From contig CAZJVP010000044.1 of assembly GCA_964549615.1 (NCBI GenBank), positions 1-42,626 of the forward strand: DNA of 42,626 bases, given 5' to 3'. The position numbers and the translations under genes are program-made. Numbering within the stretch: the stretch's first letter is position 1; the number at the start of each line of letters is the position of its first letter. A model generated the notes under the pieces. The model had not been told where the DNA came from. It made no database searches and worked only from the letters and a program-made list of their open reading frames with translations. Below are positions 34,492 to 42,513 of the stretch, piece by piece. This DNA is from CAYVLA01 sp964549615 [NCBI: uncultured Thermococci archaeon]. Lineage in GTDB: Archaea > CAYQAE01 > CAYVLA01.

Positions 34492-35784
34492 TCAGCCCTC
34501 GACCGGCCACCACTCAGAGTCCGTGCGCGCCTTGGCCAGATACGCCTCCATCTCCCTGACAATCTCCGGGTGGCTTTCAGCTAGGTCACGCGTCTCCCCC
34601 GGGTCCCGTCCCAAGTCGAACAGCTCAAGACGTCCGGCCAAGCCGTGCCGAATGGCCTTCCACCTTCCCTTGCGCACGGCCTGCTGAAATCCGCCCGCGT
34701 GACGTTCCCAGTAGAACGCCCTCTCACCCCAGGTCTGCCGCTCACCGAACAATAAGGGGACCACGCTCACGCCATCGATTCCGGCCGGAGGGCTCACTCC
34801 ACCCAATTCAGCAGCCGTCGGCAAAAAGTCGGCGAAGTACCATGCGACGTCGCTCACCTTCCCCTCCGGGATATGCCCGGGCCAGCGGACTATCATCGGC
34901 GTGCGGATTCCGCCCTCGTACAGTTCCCCCTTGCCCCCGCTAAGCTCGCCGCAGCTGTCGAATATCCCCTCCCAGCGCCGCGCCGCTCCGTTGTCCGAAC
35001 ACAAGAAGACGATGGTCCGATCATCGATCCCCTCTTCCCCAAGCAGACCCAAGATGCGTCCGACATCGCGGTCCAGGCGGGACACCATCGCCGCGTAGAC
35101 CTTGGCCTCCTCTGGCCAGGGCTTGTTGGCGTAATCCTCAAGGCTGGGTATCTCGTACCGTCCGTGGGGCAGGGTGTACGCGACGTAGAGGAAGAACGGA
35201 TGCTCTCTGTGCCTCTTGATGAAGTCCGAGGCGAAATCCGTGAAGAGGTCGTGCGAGTACCTTCCTCGCTGCCCGCCTTGGTTGCCCTCGATGATTCTTT
35301 TCTCTTGGTTTAGCCACAGCTCGGCTGGGTAGTAATTGTGCGCCCTCCTCTGGTTCAGGTACCCGAACCACTCATCGAAACCCTTCAGATTCGGCACCCC
35401 GGGCGTTCCCGCCTCACCGAGTCCCCACTTGCCCGTTGCACCGGTCACATACCCTCCGCCCCTGAGCACCTCCGCCACCGTAACATCCTCCGGCTTCAGG
35501 AAACCTCGCCGCTGAGGAGGCCCGTCATCGAGGACCAGAACGCTCCCCGCCTTGGCGAAGTTGTCGCGCACGCGGGTGTGCCCGGCGTGCTCGCCAGTCA
35601 TCAGCACGCTTCTCGAAGGTGCACAGACGGGGGCCCCTGCATAGCACTGCGTGAACCGGATTCCCTCCGCCGCCATCCTGTCGATGTTGGGCGTCAAGAT
35701 GCTGCGCTGCCCGTAGCAACCGAGATCATGGTATCCCAGATCGTCGGCCAGGATGAGAACGATGTTCGGTCTGTGCCTGCTCAA
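34492..35784 (-). CDS. Cys-type sulfatase (family S1)
   Basis: About 430 residues. The alkaline-phosphatase fold is clear: RPNIVLILADDLGYHDLGCY with the metal-binding Asp pair, then VCAPSRSVLMTGEH containing the C-x-P-S-R site whose Cys must become formylglycine, TGKWGLGE, FFLYVAYTLPHGRYE, FLCSDNGA and GELYEGGIRTPMIVRWPG. No signal peptide is seen. The start at 35784 (TTG before SRHRPNIV) follows GGTGAG closely; TTG at 35820 would add 12 residues. S1 enzymes hydrolyse sulfate esters on sugars or aryl groups; the subfamily cannot be set. The only FGE-like protein in the window lacks the catalytic Cys pair, so the maturase must be elsewhere. It diverges from the PHP gene. Confidence 0.9.
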   Translation of the reverse strand: MSRHRPNIVLILADDLGYHDLGCYGQRSILTPNIDRMAAEGIRFTQCYAGAPVCAPSRSVLMTGEHAGHTRVRDNFAKAGSVLVLDDGPPQRRGFLKPEDVTVAEVLRGGGYVTGATGKWGLGEAGTPGVPNLKGFDEWFGYLNQRRAHNYYPAELWLNQEKRIIEGNQGGQRGRYSHDLFTDFASDFIKRHREHPFFLYVAYTLPHGRYEIPSLEDYANKPWPEEAKVYAAMVSRLDRDVGRILGLLGEEGIDDRTIVFLCSDNGAARRWEGIFDSCGELSGGKGELYEGGIRTPMIVRWPGHIPEGKVSDVAWYFADFLPTAAELGGVSPPAGIDGVSVVPLLFGERQTWGERAFYWERHAGGFQQAVRKGRWKAIRHGLAGRLELFDLGRDPGETRDLAESHPEIVREMEAYLAKARTDSEWWPVEG

Positions 35785-35830
35785 CAGCTCACCTGATTCA
35801 GGCAACAGACAGCAAGTCAAATAGCTTATG

Positions 35831-35851
35831 GTTCAAGGTTCAAGGTTTAAG
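35831..35851. repeat. Three tandem 7-bp repeats
   Basis: GTTCAAG GTTCAAG GTTTAAG in the 145-nt gap between the divergent sulfatase and PHP starts. The third copy differs by one base and creates a TTTAAG that could act as a weak TATA-like element. Regulator-binding repeats are possible; a small tandem slip is the simple alternative. Confidence 0.5.
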
Positions 35852-35929
35852 TCAAGAGCGCGATCCGCCACTTGGGCGGCCTTTAGAGCCGAAGGAGCGA
35901 CTTTTCAACGAGCTATTCCGGCCCCTCGC

Positions 35930-36820
35930 ATGCGCCCCACCTGGCACGACCTAGAACTGTGGCACGTTGACCTGCACATACATGCTGGAACCGAGAGGCC
36001 CGAGCAATACGCGGCGATCGATTTCATCAGGTACGCGGTCGCCACGGGACGTCGCATCATAGGAATAACTGATCACTTCGGACGATTCCTGGGCAGGTCG
36101 CGTAAGAAGCTGAACCACTATCCGGGAACCTTGGATGGCTACCGTTCCTTCGCGCAAGATGTTGCAAGGACGAGGGAGGCATTCCGGGACCAACTCATAT
36201 TGTTCGGCCCCGAGATCGGGCTGGGCTCCCTGTCGTGCCCGGATGAGGCGGCTCAAGCTCTATCCGTGCCAGAGGTCGATTTCTTCATCGGGGAAGCCGG
36301 AGGCCCGCCGGAGGGTCAATCGCTGGGAGAGTACCTGGTCAGGGGAGTGAGGGAAATCGACAGGGCGAGGAAGGAGTGGGGCCGACCCGGGTTCCTCGGC
36401 CATCCTCTCAGGTGGCCGATCAACCAGATAGTTGGGAAGACTGGGCCAGGCCCCGGGATGCCCAGCCATGAACCGTTCCCGCCGCTTGGCTCATTGGACG
36501 ATCCAAAGGGACACGTCGAGCACCTTCTTGGAATCGACATCGACGCGCTGTCCTCCGAGATGGTGCGCCGGGATGTGCCGGTGGAGATAAACGAAGGCGA
36601 CTGGGATCGGATCCTCGCGATGAACCACAGATCCTTCGCAGAACGCTACCTCTTCTTCTACCGGGCTCTCATCCAAGCCGGCACGGGAGTCGTCCTAAGC
36701 AGCGACATGCACAACGTGGAACGCGGACGGCCCACGGCCTTCGTGGTTGCCGAGATGCTTGGGGTCCGACCAACCGACATGGGCTTCCTGCGCTACTGGC
36801 TGGGTGAGGCTCGGCTGTGA
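35930..36820 (+). CDS. PHP-domain metal-dependent phosphoesterase-like protein
   Basis: About 296 residues from the ATG at 35930; longer starts upstream run through sequence without protein character. The four PHP metal regions are seen: VDLHIHAGTE near the start, GIGITDHFG-like (RIIGITDHFGRF), PGFLGHPLR, then PVEINEGDW and VLSSDMHN near the end. PHP proteins hydrolyse phosphate esters such as histidinol phosphate or nucleic-acid ends with two or three metals. Nearby genes are not histidine genes, so a sugar-phosphate substrate is a guess. It is divergent from the sulfatase. Confidence 0.85.
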   Translation: MRPTWHDLELWHVDLHIHAGTERPEQYAAIDFIRYAVATGRRIIGITDHFGRFLGRSRKKLNHYPGTLDGYRSFAQDVARTREAFRDQLILFGPEIGLGSLSCPDEAAQALSVPEVDFFIGEAGGPPEGQSLGEYLVRGVREIDRARKEWGRPGFLGHPLRWPINQIVGKTGPGPGMPSHEPFPPLGSLDDPKGHVEHLLGIDIDALSSEMVRRDVPVEINEGDWDRILAMNHRSFAERYLFFYRALIQAGTGVVLSSDMHNVERGRPTAFVVAEMLGVRPTDMGFLRYWLGEARL

Positions 36821-36955
36821 AGAGCTGCACTCAGAGAGCTTGGCTCGCCAACGCAGGATCGCGGGCGGAACTGGAAGCGCAATCCTGAATGCTCCCTCGG
36901 TAGTCTCCTCGTCTGCGACGTCGTAGCTCTGAGTTCGCCACATCGGGGTCGCCAT
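36695..36955 (-). CDS. Possible short or truncated protein behind a strong ribosome binding site
   Basis: An ATG at 36955 is preceded by AGGAGG with an 8-nt spacer (36964-36969 on the minus strand), one of the best ribosome sites in the window. The first 40 residues (MATPMWRTQSYDVADEETTE, then GAFRIALPVPPAILRWRAKL) look protein-like. The rest (to 36695) overlaps the end of the PHP gene on the other strand and loses that character, so the real gene may have been cut at about 36830. No family is recognised. Confidence 0.3.
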   Translation of the reverse strand: MATPMWRTQSYDVADEETTEGAFRIALPVPPAILRWRAKLSECSSSQPSLTQPVAQEAHVGWSDPKHLGNHEGRGPSAFHVVHVAA

Positions 36956-36969
36956 GGTCTGCGCCTCCT

Positions 36970-37388
36970 AGGGAGATCCTTCGCCTGCGCAGAACCAGAT
37001 CGAAGGAGAGTTCTTTCGCTGTGCGTGAGCTTGGACGATGTTGAAGCGCTCTCTAGCTATCAACGCGCTTTTCCCGAACTTCTATTCCCACCTTCCGGGG
37101 GCTTCACCGGAACGCACAGCTTCCGGATGAACCATCTAATCGTGTCCTGCGCAAATGCAGATATTGAAACGGTCGTACTTGGCTGGAATGGCGAAGCAAG
37201 AAGGGGGGCGGCCGGCCAGCCGGCAGATCGTGTGCAACTTCATCGAAATCGAGCCTCACCTAGGCCGCTAGCTGCAAAACCGAACGGGTCTTGGACTATC
37301 CTAGCCCGATGCGGCATTACAGCTGGGCTCACCACCAGCCGCCCGATCATCGCCCATTGGTCCGATCGCCGATCGCCGGACGGAAGGC
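36970..37388 (+). other. Long intergenic stretch; no supported gene
   Basis: The plus frame that runs into the GATase-like gene is open from 37025 but this part has no protein character and lies upstream of a TATA-like box, so it is treated as non-coding. No RNA gene or repeat is recognised. Confidence 0.4.
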
Positions 37389-37395
37389 TTATATT
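37389..37395 (+). promoter_or_regulatory. TATA-like box for the first GATase-like gene
   Basis: TTATATT centred about 38 nt before the ATG at 37430. It lies inside the longer open frame and so argues against the earlier start at 37025. Confidence 0.5.
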
Positions 37396-37429
37396 CCAAG
37401 GTAACGAGGGCAAGTTGGGTGCAGTCATC

Positions 37430-38683
37430 ATGTGCCCCGCCAGCAGGTGCTGCATCCGGGGGCTGGGCCTGTTCGCCATCGCCGCGCTCGCCATCCAGCT
37501 AGGGACCGGACTGGAAGACGGGCGGATCGGGGTTCTCTACGTCGGCTGCATAGCCCGTTCAAGGCCTTTCTGGATAATGAGGGGCGACCCGATGTTCAGG
37601 ATGACCTTCGTGCAGGCGACCCTCCGGGACTGGGCGGCCGTCGGACCGATGCCCGCCTCCAACGAGGCGCAGGTCCACAGGATGGTGAGAATGCAAATGC
37701 CCCGCACATACGAGGATCTCGTCGCGAACTACGACGTCCTTGTCTTCCACAACGCCAATGTGCTCGCGGTCGGCACACACATACCCAGACTGGCCCAAGC
37801 CGTCTCCGAAGGCGGGCTTGGTCTGCTGATGTCGGGAGGGTGGGAGTCCTTTGGCGGAGCGGGCTCAACATACCCTCCTTGGGGGGAAACCTCCGTCGGC
37901 AGACTGCTGCCCACGGAGGACATAGTCGGGATATGGGAGCAGTCCGGGCGTCTGGTCATCGACAAGCCCCGCCATGAGTTCATCAGCAGCCTGCCCTGGG
38001 ATATGAGGGATCCGGACCTCGTCGCCGAAATAAAGTGGCACCACAACCCGGTCAAGCTCAAACACGGATCCGAGCAGTTGGCCCACGTGATAACCAGCCT
38101 CGGCCGTGAGGATCCGCTCATGGTCATCTGGACCCTCGACAACGGCGCTAGGGTCTTCGCACTGACGAGCGAGATCCATTGCCTGTGTTGGATGGGCGGA
38201 CAGTACGGAAACGCCTGGAGGTACGCCATCGACTTCGGCTGCAACCTGATGATCTATCTGGACAACAGGCCGGTGCCGCAGGACGTCGAGCTTGTGCATG
38301 CGGCTAGGGCCAAGATGTTCGAGGTTGAGACGAGGAGATCGCTGCTCCTTGCCCTCCTGGACTTCTGCGAATCGTTCGGAGCAAGCACTAGGACCATCAT
38401 GCCCAGGTTCCAGGAGATAGATTCGGTGATCGCCGAGGCCCTGCCGCAGTACCTTCAGCTCCAGTTCGAGGAGATGCTGGAGAGCTATCGAGTCGCGGAC
38501 GAGATGCTGGCCAAGGCGGAGGAGGAGGCGGTGAGGCTAAAGGACCGCACCCTTCTCTGGGTCTACGTCATAGAGTGGTTGACCGTGACCGGCACGGCGA
38601 TGGTCTGCGGTTTCCTTGTCTGGTCGCTGATGATCCGCCGCAGGCTTTACCGCGAGGTTCGAACCACGAGATTCGGCATGTAG
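37430..38683 (+). CDS. Membrane-anchored class I glutamine-amidotransferase-like protein (PF07090 type), copy A
   Basis: A 417-residue protein. An N-terminal hydrophobic segment (GLGLFAIAALAIQLG, about 10-25) leads to a GATase1-like fold: RIGVLYVGCIARSRPFWI, DVLVFHNANVLAVG, then GLGLLMSGGWESFGGAGSTY and GRLLPTEDI, which is the PF07090 pattern. The nucleophile Cys of true class I amidotransferases is not evident (MSGGWESFGG), so enzymatic activity is doubtful. Residues about 285-370 are helical, then a membrane helix (LLWVYVIEWLTVTGTAMVCG and FLVWSLMI) and a basic tail (RRRLYREVRTTRFGM). The start at 37430 is set by the paralog's near-equal length and a TATA-like box. The paralog at 38783-40039 is convergent, 99 nt away. 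Role unknown; possibly a surface sensor or ligand-binding protein. Confidence 0.75.
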   Translation: MCPASRCCIRGLGLFAIAALAIQLGTGLEDGRIGVLYVGCIARSRPFWIMRGDPMFRMTFVQATLRDWAAVGPMPASNEAQVHRMVRMQMPRTYEDLVANYDVLVFHNANVLAVGTHIPRLAQAVSEGGLGLLMSGGWESFGGAGSTYPPWGETSVGRLLPTEDIVGIWEQSGRLVIDKPRHEFISSLPWDMRDPDLVAEIKWHHNPVKLKHGSEQLAHVITSLGREDPLMVIWTLDNGARVFALTSEIHCLCWMGGQYGNAWRYAIDFGCNLMIYLDNRPVPQDVELVHAARAKMFEVETRRSLLLALLDFCESFGASTRTIMPRFQEIDSVIAEALPQYLQLQFEEMLESYRVADEMLAKAEEEAVRLKDRTLLWVYVIEWLTVTGTAMVCGFLVWSLMIRRRLYREVRTTRFGM

Positions 38684-38782
38684 CCTAGAGACTCCGGGCA
38701 CATGCAGAACCATGCAAGACTCCGGCAGCTCGAATCATATCGTAAGCCCCCACTTTCCGGCCCATCGTGGACGGTTACAGGC

Positions 38783-40039
38783 CTAGCGCGGCCTTTCGAA
38801 GCCCCCCGCCAGGCGGGTCGTCAGCGTTTCCCTGTAAAGCATCCTCCTGACCATGAGCGTCCAGACGAGCGAGCCGGTCAACATGAGAGTCGCAGTCACG
38901 ACGACCCACTCCACCACGAAGACCCAGAAGAGGGCAGCGTTCTTGACATCCAACGCCATGTCCTGCCCCGCCTTCATCATATCCAAAGCCTGCTTCATGA
39001 GTTCCGAGGAACGGTCGAAATCCTGTGAGACGTAGGCCGCGTACGAGGACGTTCGAACCGCCTCGATCTCGTCAAGCCAGTCCTCGAGCTTGGCCGTGTT
39101 TACCCCGAACCGATCGACGAACTCGACCATCGAGAGGAAGAGCAGGCGTTCGTCGTGGTATATCCTGAGGAGCCTTCGAAGCTCATGGGCGAGGAGCGGG
39201 TCGCTGGGAAGCTTGAGGCGAACCGAGAAGTAGACGAAGTTGGCGCACATGTCGTCGAAGAAACCCCACTCCTCCATGTTGGGGTTGTCGAGGACTTCGA
39301 ATGGGGTCATGAACGCCAGCACCCTGCCATTCCCGAACTCGCCGTAGGCAAGGATCGGCCATCTCTCCTTAACGTCGGCCTCGGCAAGGAGGTGCCCGCC
39401 CTCGCGCATGGTCACTGCATTGAGGGAGTAGGGAAACGGAGGGATCTTGGACCAGGGAAGGCTGGCGATCAATTCGTTTGTCGGGTCGGAGACGACCAGC
39501 CGGAAGTAGTACGGCTTCAGGTATCGGCCCTCGATTGGCTCGACGGGCAGGATGCTGCCGATCGACGTGCCTGCCCAAGAAGGATAAGAGCCCGTGGTGC
39601 CGCCAAAGCTCGTATGGCCCCCGGTCATCATGTAACCCAGCCCTTCAGCCCAGACCGAGTCAGACACCATCTGGATCTGTTTGTCGGTGAAGGCAAGCAG
39701 TTGGATGTTGCCGTATGTGACCATGTCGTATTGATCGGCCATCTGTTGCCTGGACCTGGGATATCTCAGGTTCATGTAGCGCCTGATCTGCTCCAGCTGC
39801 GCGCCGAAGTCGTGGTACGGGATGACCGACGTTTGGATGAGAGGATCCTCGAGCAGATACTGCGGCCTCCCGCCGTAGGGCCACTGCCCCACATAGAGCA
39901 CCCTGGCCCTCCCCGTCTCCGCGTCGGTCCTTGCCCAGCCGGCCCAACACATCAAGAGGGCGTAGCCGATCAGGAGCGCCACCAACGGGACGTGCATACC
40001 AAGTCCGACCGCGCAAAAGCCTCCCGACCTTCGGCGCAT
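38783..40039 (-). CDS. Membrane-anchored class I glutamine-amidotransferase-like protein (PF07090 type), copy B
   Basis: A 418-residue protein that repeats the architecture of copy A: N-terminal membrane segment (VPLVALLIGYALLMCWAGW), RARVLYVGQWPYGG, DMVTYGNIQLLAFTD, then GLGYMMTGGHTSFGGTTGSY and GSILPVEPIEG, and a C-terminal helix LFWVFVVEWVVVTATLMLTG followed by SLVWTLMVRRMLYRE. Both copies end alike (VWxLMxRRxLYRE) and keep GGxxSFGG and SLPW, but differ through the middle, so the duplication is old. Here too no catalytic Cys lies at the nucleophile elbow. ATG at 40039 or MHVPLVAL 14 residues later may be used. A TATA-like box lies about 34 nt upstream. Confidence 0.75.
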   Translation of the reverse strand: MRRRSGGFCAVGLGMHVPLVALLIGYALLMCWAGWARTDAETGRARVLYVGQWPYGGRPQYLLEDPLIQTSVIPYHDFGAQLEQIRRYMNLRYPRSRQQMADQYDMVTYGNIQLLAFTDKQIQMVSDSVWAEGLGYMMTGGHTSFGGTTGSYPSWAGTSIGSILPVEPIEGRYLKPYYFRLVVSDPTNELIASLPWSKIPPFPYSLNAVTMREGGHLLAEADVKERWPILAYGEFGNGRVLAFMTPFEVLDNPNMEEWGFFDDMCANFVYFSVRLKLPSDPLLAHELRRLLRIYHDERLLFLSMVEFVDRFGVNTAKLEDWLDEIEAVRTSSYAAYVSQDFDRSSELMKQALDMMKAGQDMALDVKNAALFWVFVVEWVVVTATLMLTGSLVWTLMVRRMLYRETLTTRLAGGFERPR

Positions 40040-40069
40040 TGTCCCGGCCGTCCATCAAGACATCCTGAT

Positions 40070-40078
40070 AAGTATATG
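40070..40078 (-). promoter_or_regulatory. TATA-like box for the second GATase-like gene
   Basis: Minus strand reads CATATACTTATC in a GC-rich background, centred about 34-35 nt before the ATG at 40039. Confidence 0.5.
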
Positions 40079-40262
40079 GGGCGGGCCGGCCTTCGCCAGA
40101 TGGTCGGGTGGCACCCTTCATCGTGCTCGGGCCTTTGGCCAAGCCCGGACGAGGGCCCTGGACGCAGGTTGCGGAAGGCCTACGACATATTCTTCAGCCT
40201 ATCTGGGTGGCCTGCCAAGGATCCAAGCCCACCGCAAAGAGGGCTGGCTTCCGGATCGACGG

Positions 40263-42251
40263 ATGGAGAGAATAATGGCGAACTGTCAGAGTGCCTCGAC
40301 GGAAAGTTCTTCGCGGCCGGAGGGCTCGTCCTCGGATGGCGCGGAGGTCTGCCACGTCGGCGCCCAACTCCACCTCCAAGCCGGTGTGCCCGATGAGACG
40401 TATCTGCGCCACCTCCGGGCGTTCGTCGAGGAAGGCATGGCCGATTACGTCCTCCTGGTCGCATACTCGCTGGACGAGGCGGCCTTGGATGCCGTCGCGC
40501 AGTACCTGAGAGACCACAAGGTCCATTTCTTCCTGCAAGAGAAGCTCAATCCAAACGAATGGCGGTATTCGCGCAAGGAATTGGACGGGCTGCGTATGAT
40601 CGCCGGCGACCTTTTCCTCGGAATCCACTGGGGAGAGTTGGATAGCTCTGGGCTGAGACCTGAGGACTACCTTCCCGAGAAGGTCTACCGCGATCCCACC
40701 CGCCGGGCCGTAAAGGAAGCCTTGCTGGAGCGCATCCGGTGCTTGGTCGACAAAGCCCACGAGCGCGGGGTGCCGGTTGGGCATAGCTCTGCCCTCCTTT
40801 ACCACCACATCTTCGCCGAGGCCGGGGTGGATATCATATGCAGCGAGATCGGCGAGAACATACCCAACGCAGGCATGATGATCGGCGCAAACCGCGGCAC
40901 TGCGCGCGCCTACGGAAGGCGGTGGATGATAGATCACTCGACTTGGTGGTCCCCACGCGGAAACGCTGGAAAGCAGGTCTCGCCACGGGAGGGCCACACG
41001 CCATGGTGCATGTTCACAACCCTGCTTGCGGCAGCCATGGGCGGTGCCGACTTCGTGCAACTCGAGGTCGACTGGGCTGTTTATCCCGAAGATAGCCTCT
41101 TTCGGCCAGGCCGGGACAAGCCAGCACCGCTCCTGCCCTGGGGTAGGGCACTCAAGACCCTGTTCTCCCTGACGCGAAGGATCGGACCCCGCGGCGGAAC
41201 CGTCACGCCCTTCGCCATCCTTCTTGGCCATGAGAACGGTTGGCCGGGCGTCGGTTGGCGCACCGGGGACGTAAGGGCCACCGGGCTGTTCGACGGTCAC
41301 CGACACATGTTCATGCAAACGCGGGATTCCGACCTTTCGCTGAAAGTGCTTGACGTGTTCTACCCCGGGTTCGAGCGCTGCGGATGGGATCCTGAGTACC
41401 CGGGATTCCTTGCGGAGAGTCCGTTCGGGCAGCTGGATATCGTCCCGGACAACCTGCCACCGCAAAGCTATTCGCGCTACGATGTCCTGGTCGCTCTCGG
41501 GTACCACCGAATGACCGATGGACTGAGCGAGGCGCTCACTCGCTTCGTGAAGGGCGGTGGCGTCCTCATCTGCGGTGACACCATGTTCCGGGATGAGCAT
41601 GAGAACCTTGTGGAGGCCGATCTCGCCGAACCGCTCATAGGCTGCAGATGCGATTGGCGCGGCGATCCCATTCACCTGGTGCAGCCCGTGGGATACATCG
41701 ACGCAATCGAAGGACTGACGGTTCCGGCGAGCTGCCAGGAGTGGCAGGACCATTGGCTTCGACCCGTCCAGCTGACGGCCGGCCGCGTCGTCGCACGATT
41801 GGATGACGCGCCCTACGTGATCGAAACCAGGCTGGGCACCGGACGAGTCTTCTTCGTGACCGGGCTGAACATGGTTGGCAGCGATGCCCGCCGCCGCGGG
41901 CCGGAGCCGTTCCTTTATGCGAACACGCTGTATCGCTTCCTTCACGCCCTCAAAGACCATGTCGGAGACGGAATTCAGTTCACCCCCTGGACGAGCCTTG
42001 AATACGTCTACAACAGGAAGGCGGACGGCACCGCCATGCTCCTGGTGATGAACCACGGCGACATGCCCTATACCCGGGATCTTCGGATGAAAAACCCGGA
42101 CGGCTTCGCGCGGGCCCACGTGATCGCCAAGGGGACATGGGAGGGATGGTCTGCGGGAAGCGCAGTTAACCTCAGCGAGCGAGGCGGCACTCTTGCTTGG
42201 TCGTTTGACCTCCCGCCCAAGAGCTTCATCTTGTTCGAGCTCTCCCCATGA
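40263..42251 (+). CDS. Putative glycoside hydrolase with C-terminal GATase-like and beta-sandwich domains (GH42-like layout)
   Basis: A 662-residue protein. Residues about 30-330 look like a TIM barrel: YVLLVAYSLDEAALDAV, HFFLQEKLNPNEW, DLFLGIHWGELDSS, GVPVGHSSALLYHHIFAEAG, DIICSEIGENIPNAG and ADFVQLEVDWAVYPEDS. Glu in HWGELDS or SEIGEN and Glu/Asp in LEVDW are candidate catalytic residues. Residues about 400-520 have a GATase-like fold (YDVLVALGYHRMTDGLSEAL, VKGGGVLICGDTMFRD), as in the trimerisation domain of GH42 enzymes, and the end (about 590-662) is a beta-sandwich closing with LPPKSFILFELSP, typical of glycosidases. No signal peptide. I cannot name the GH family. A long antisense frame over the same bases has no such features. 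Confidence 0.7.
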   Translation: MERIMANCQSASTESSSRPEGSSSDGAEVCHVGAQLHLQAGVPDETYLRHLRAFVEEGMADYVLLVAYSLDEAALDAVAQYLRDHKVHFFLQEKLNPNEWRYSRKELDGLRMIAGDLFLGIHWGELDSSGLRPEDYLPEKVYRDPTRRAVKEALLERIRCLVDKAHERGVPVGHSSALLYHHIFAEAGVDIICSEIGENIPNAGMMIGANRGTARAYGRRWMIDHSTWWSPRGNAGKQVSPREGHTPWCMFTTLLAAAMGGADFVQLEVDWAVYPEDSLFRPGRDKPAPLLPWGRALKTLFSLTRRIGPRGGTVTPFAILLGHENGWPGVGWRTGDVRATGLFDGHRHMFMQTRDSDLSLKVLDVFYPGFERCGWDPEYPGFLAESPFGQLDIVPDNLPPQSYSRYDVLVALGYHRMTDGLSEALTRFVKGGGVLICGDTMFRDEHENLVEADLAEPLIGCRCDWRGDPIHLVQPVGYIDAIEGLTVPASCQEWQDHWLRPVQLTAGRVVARLDDAPYVIETRLGTGRVFFVTGLNMVGSDARRRGPEPFLYANTLYRFLHALKDHVGDGIQFTPWTSLEYVYNRKADGTAMLLVMNHGDMPYTRDLRMKNPDGFARAHVIAKGTWEGWSAGSAVNLSERGGTLAWSFDLPPKSFILFELSP

Positions 42252-42391
42252 TACGCCGGCGAACTTCCCTCCAACCCCGGCCGCGATATGTCCTGCCGCC
42301 AGGGCTCGCAGCCGTCCGCGATGGCCGCACAAGCCAGTGTGCCTTGGAATCCTGAGAGCAGACGCCCAAGACCCCTAGGCCCCTTTCAGGG

Positions 42392-42420
42392 TTCGCTTGG
42401 TTTCCAAGCTTCCAAGCGAA
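42392..42420. repeat. 9-bp perfect inverted repeat upstream of alba
   Basis: TTCGCTTGG (42392-42400) and CCAAGCGAA (42412-42420) enclose 11 nt. It lies 141 nt after the glycosidase-like stop and just before a TATA-like element, so it may be an operator for alba or a transcription-end hairpin. Confidence 0.5.
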
Positions 42421-42425
42421 ACAGA

Positions 42426-42432
42426 CTTAAAC
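42426..42432 (+). promoter_or_regulatory. Possible TATA-like element for alba
   Basis: CTTAAAC preceded by CGAAACAGA (a possible BRE), about 85 nt before the alba ATG, which would give a leader of roughly 55-60 nt carrying a ribosome binding site. Confidence 0.35.
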
Positions 42433-42501
42433 CCCGGGCTTTGATGGCTTGTTGCCGGATTGTTTCCGGACGATGCATCGGTACGGACAAGTATACAGAA
42501 C

Positions 42502-42507
42502 GGAGGT
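42502..42507 (+). promoter_or_regulatory. Ribosome binding site of alba
   Basis: GGAGGT ends 6 nt before the ATG at 42514 and fixes that start. It contrasts with the leaderless-looking genes elsewhere in the window. Confidence 0.75.
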
Positions 42508-42513
42508 AGCAGC

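Noticed and set aside
37025-37429. Upstream extension of GATase-like copy A
   Set aside because: The extra 135 residues look random, a TATA-like box lies within them, and the paralog has the length given by the later ATG.
40194-42332. A 712-codon open frame on the minus strand opposite the glycosidase-like gene
   Set aside because: It has no recognisable motif, its composition (many Gly, Arg, Val, Gln, His) is that of a complement frame in GC-rich DNA, and the plus-strand protein has clear domain features and a typical C-terminus.
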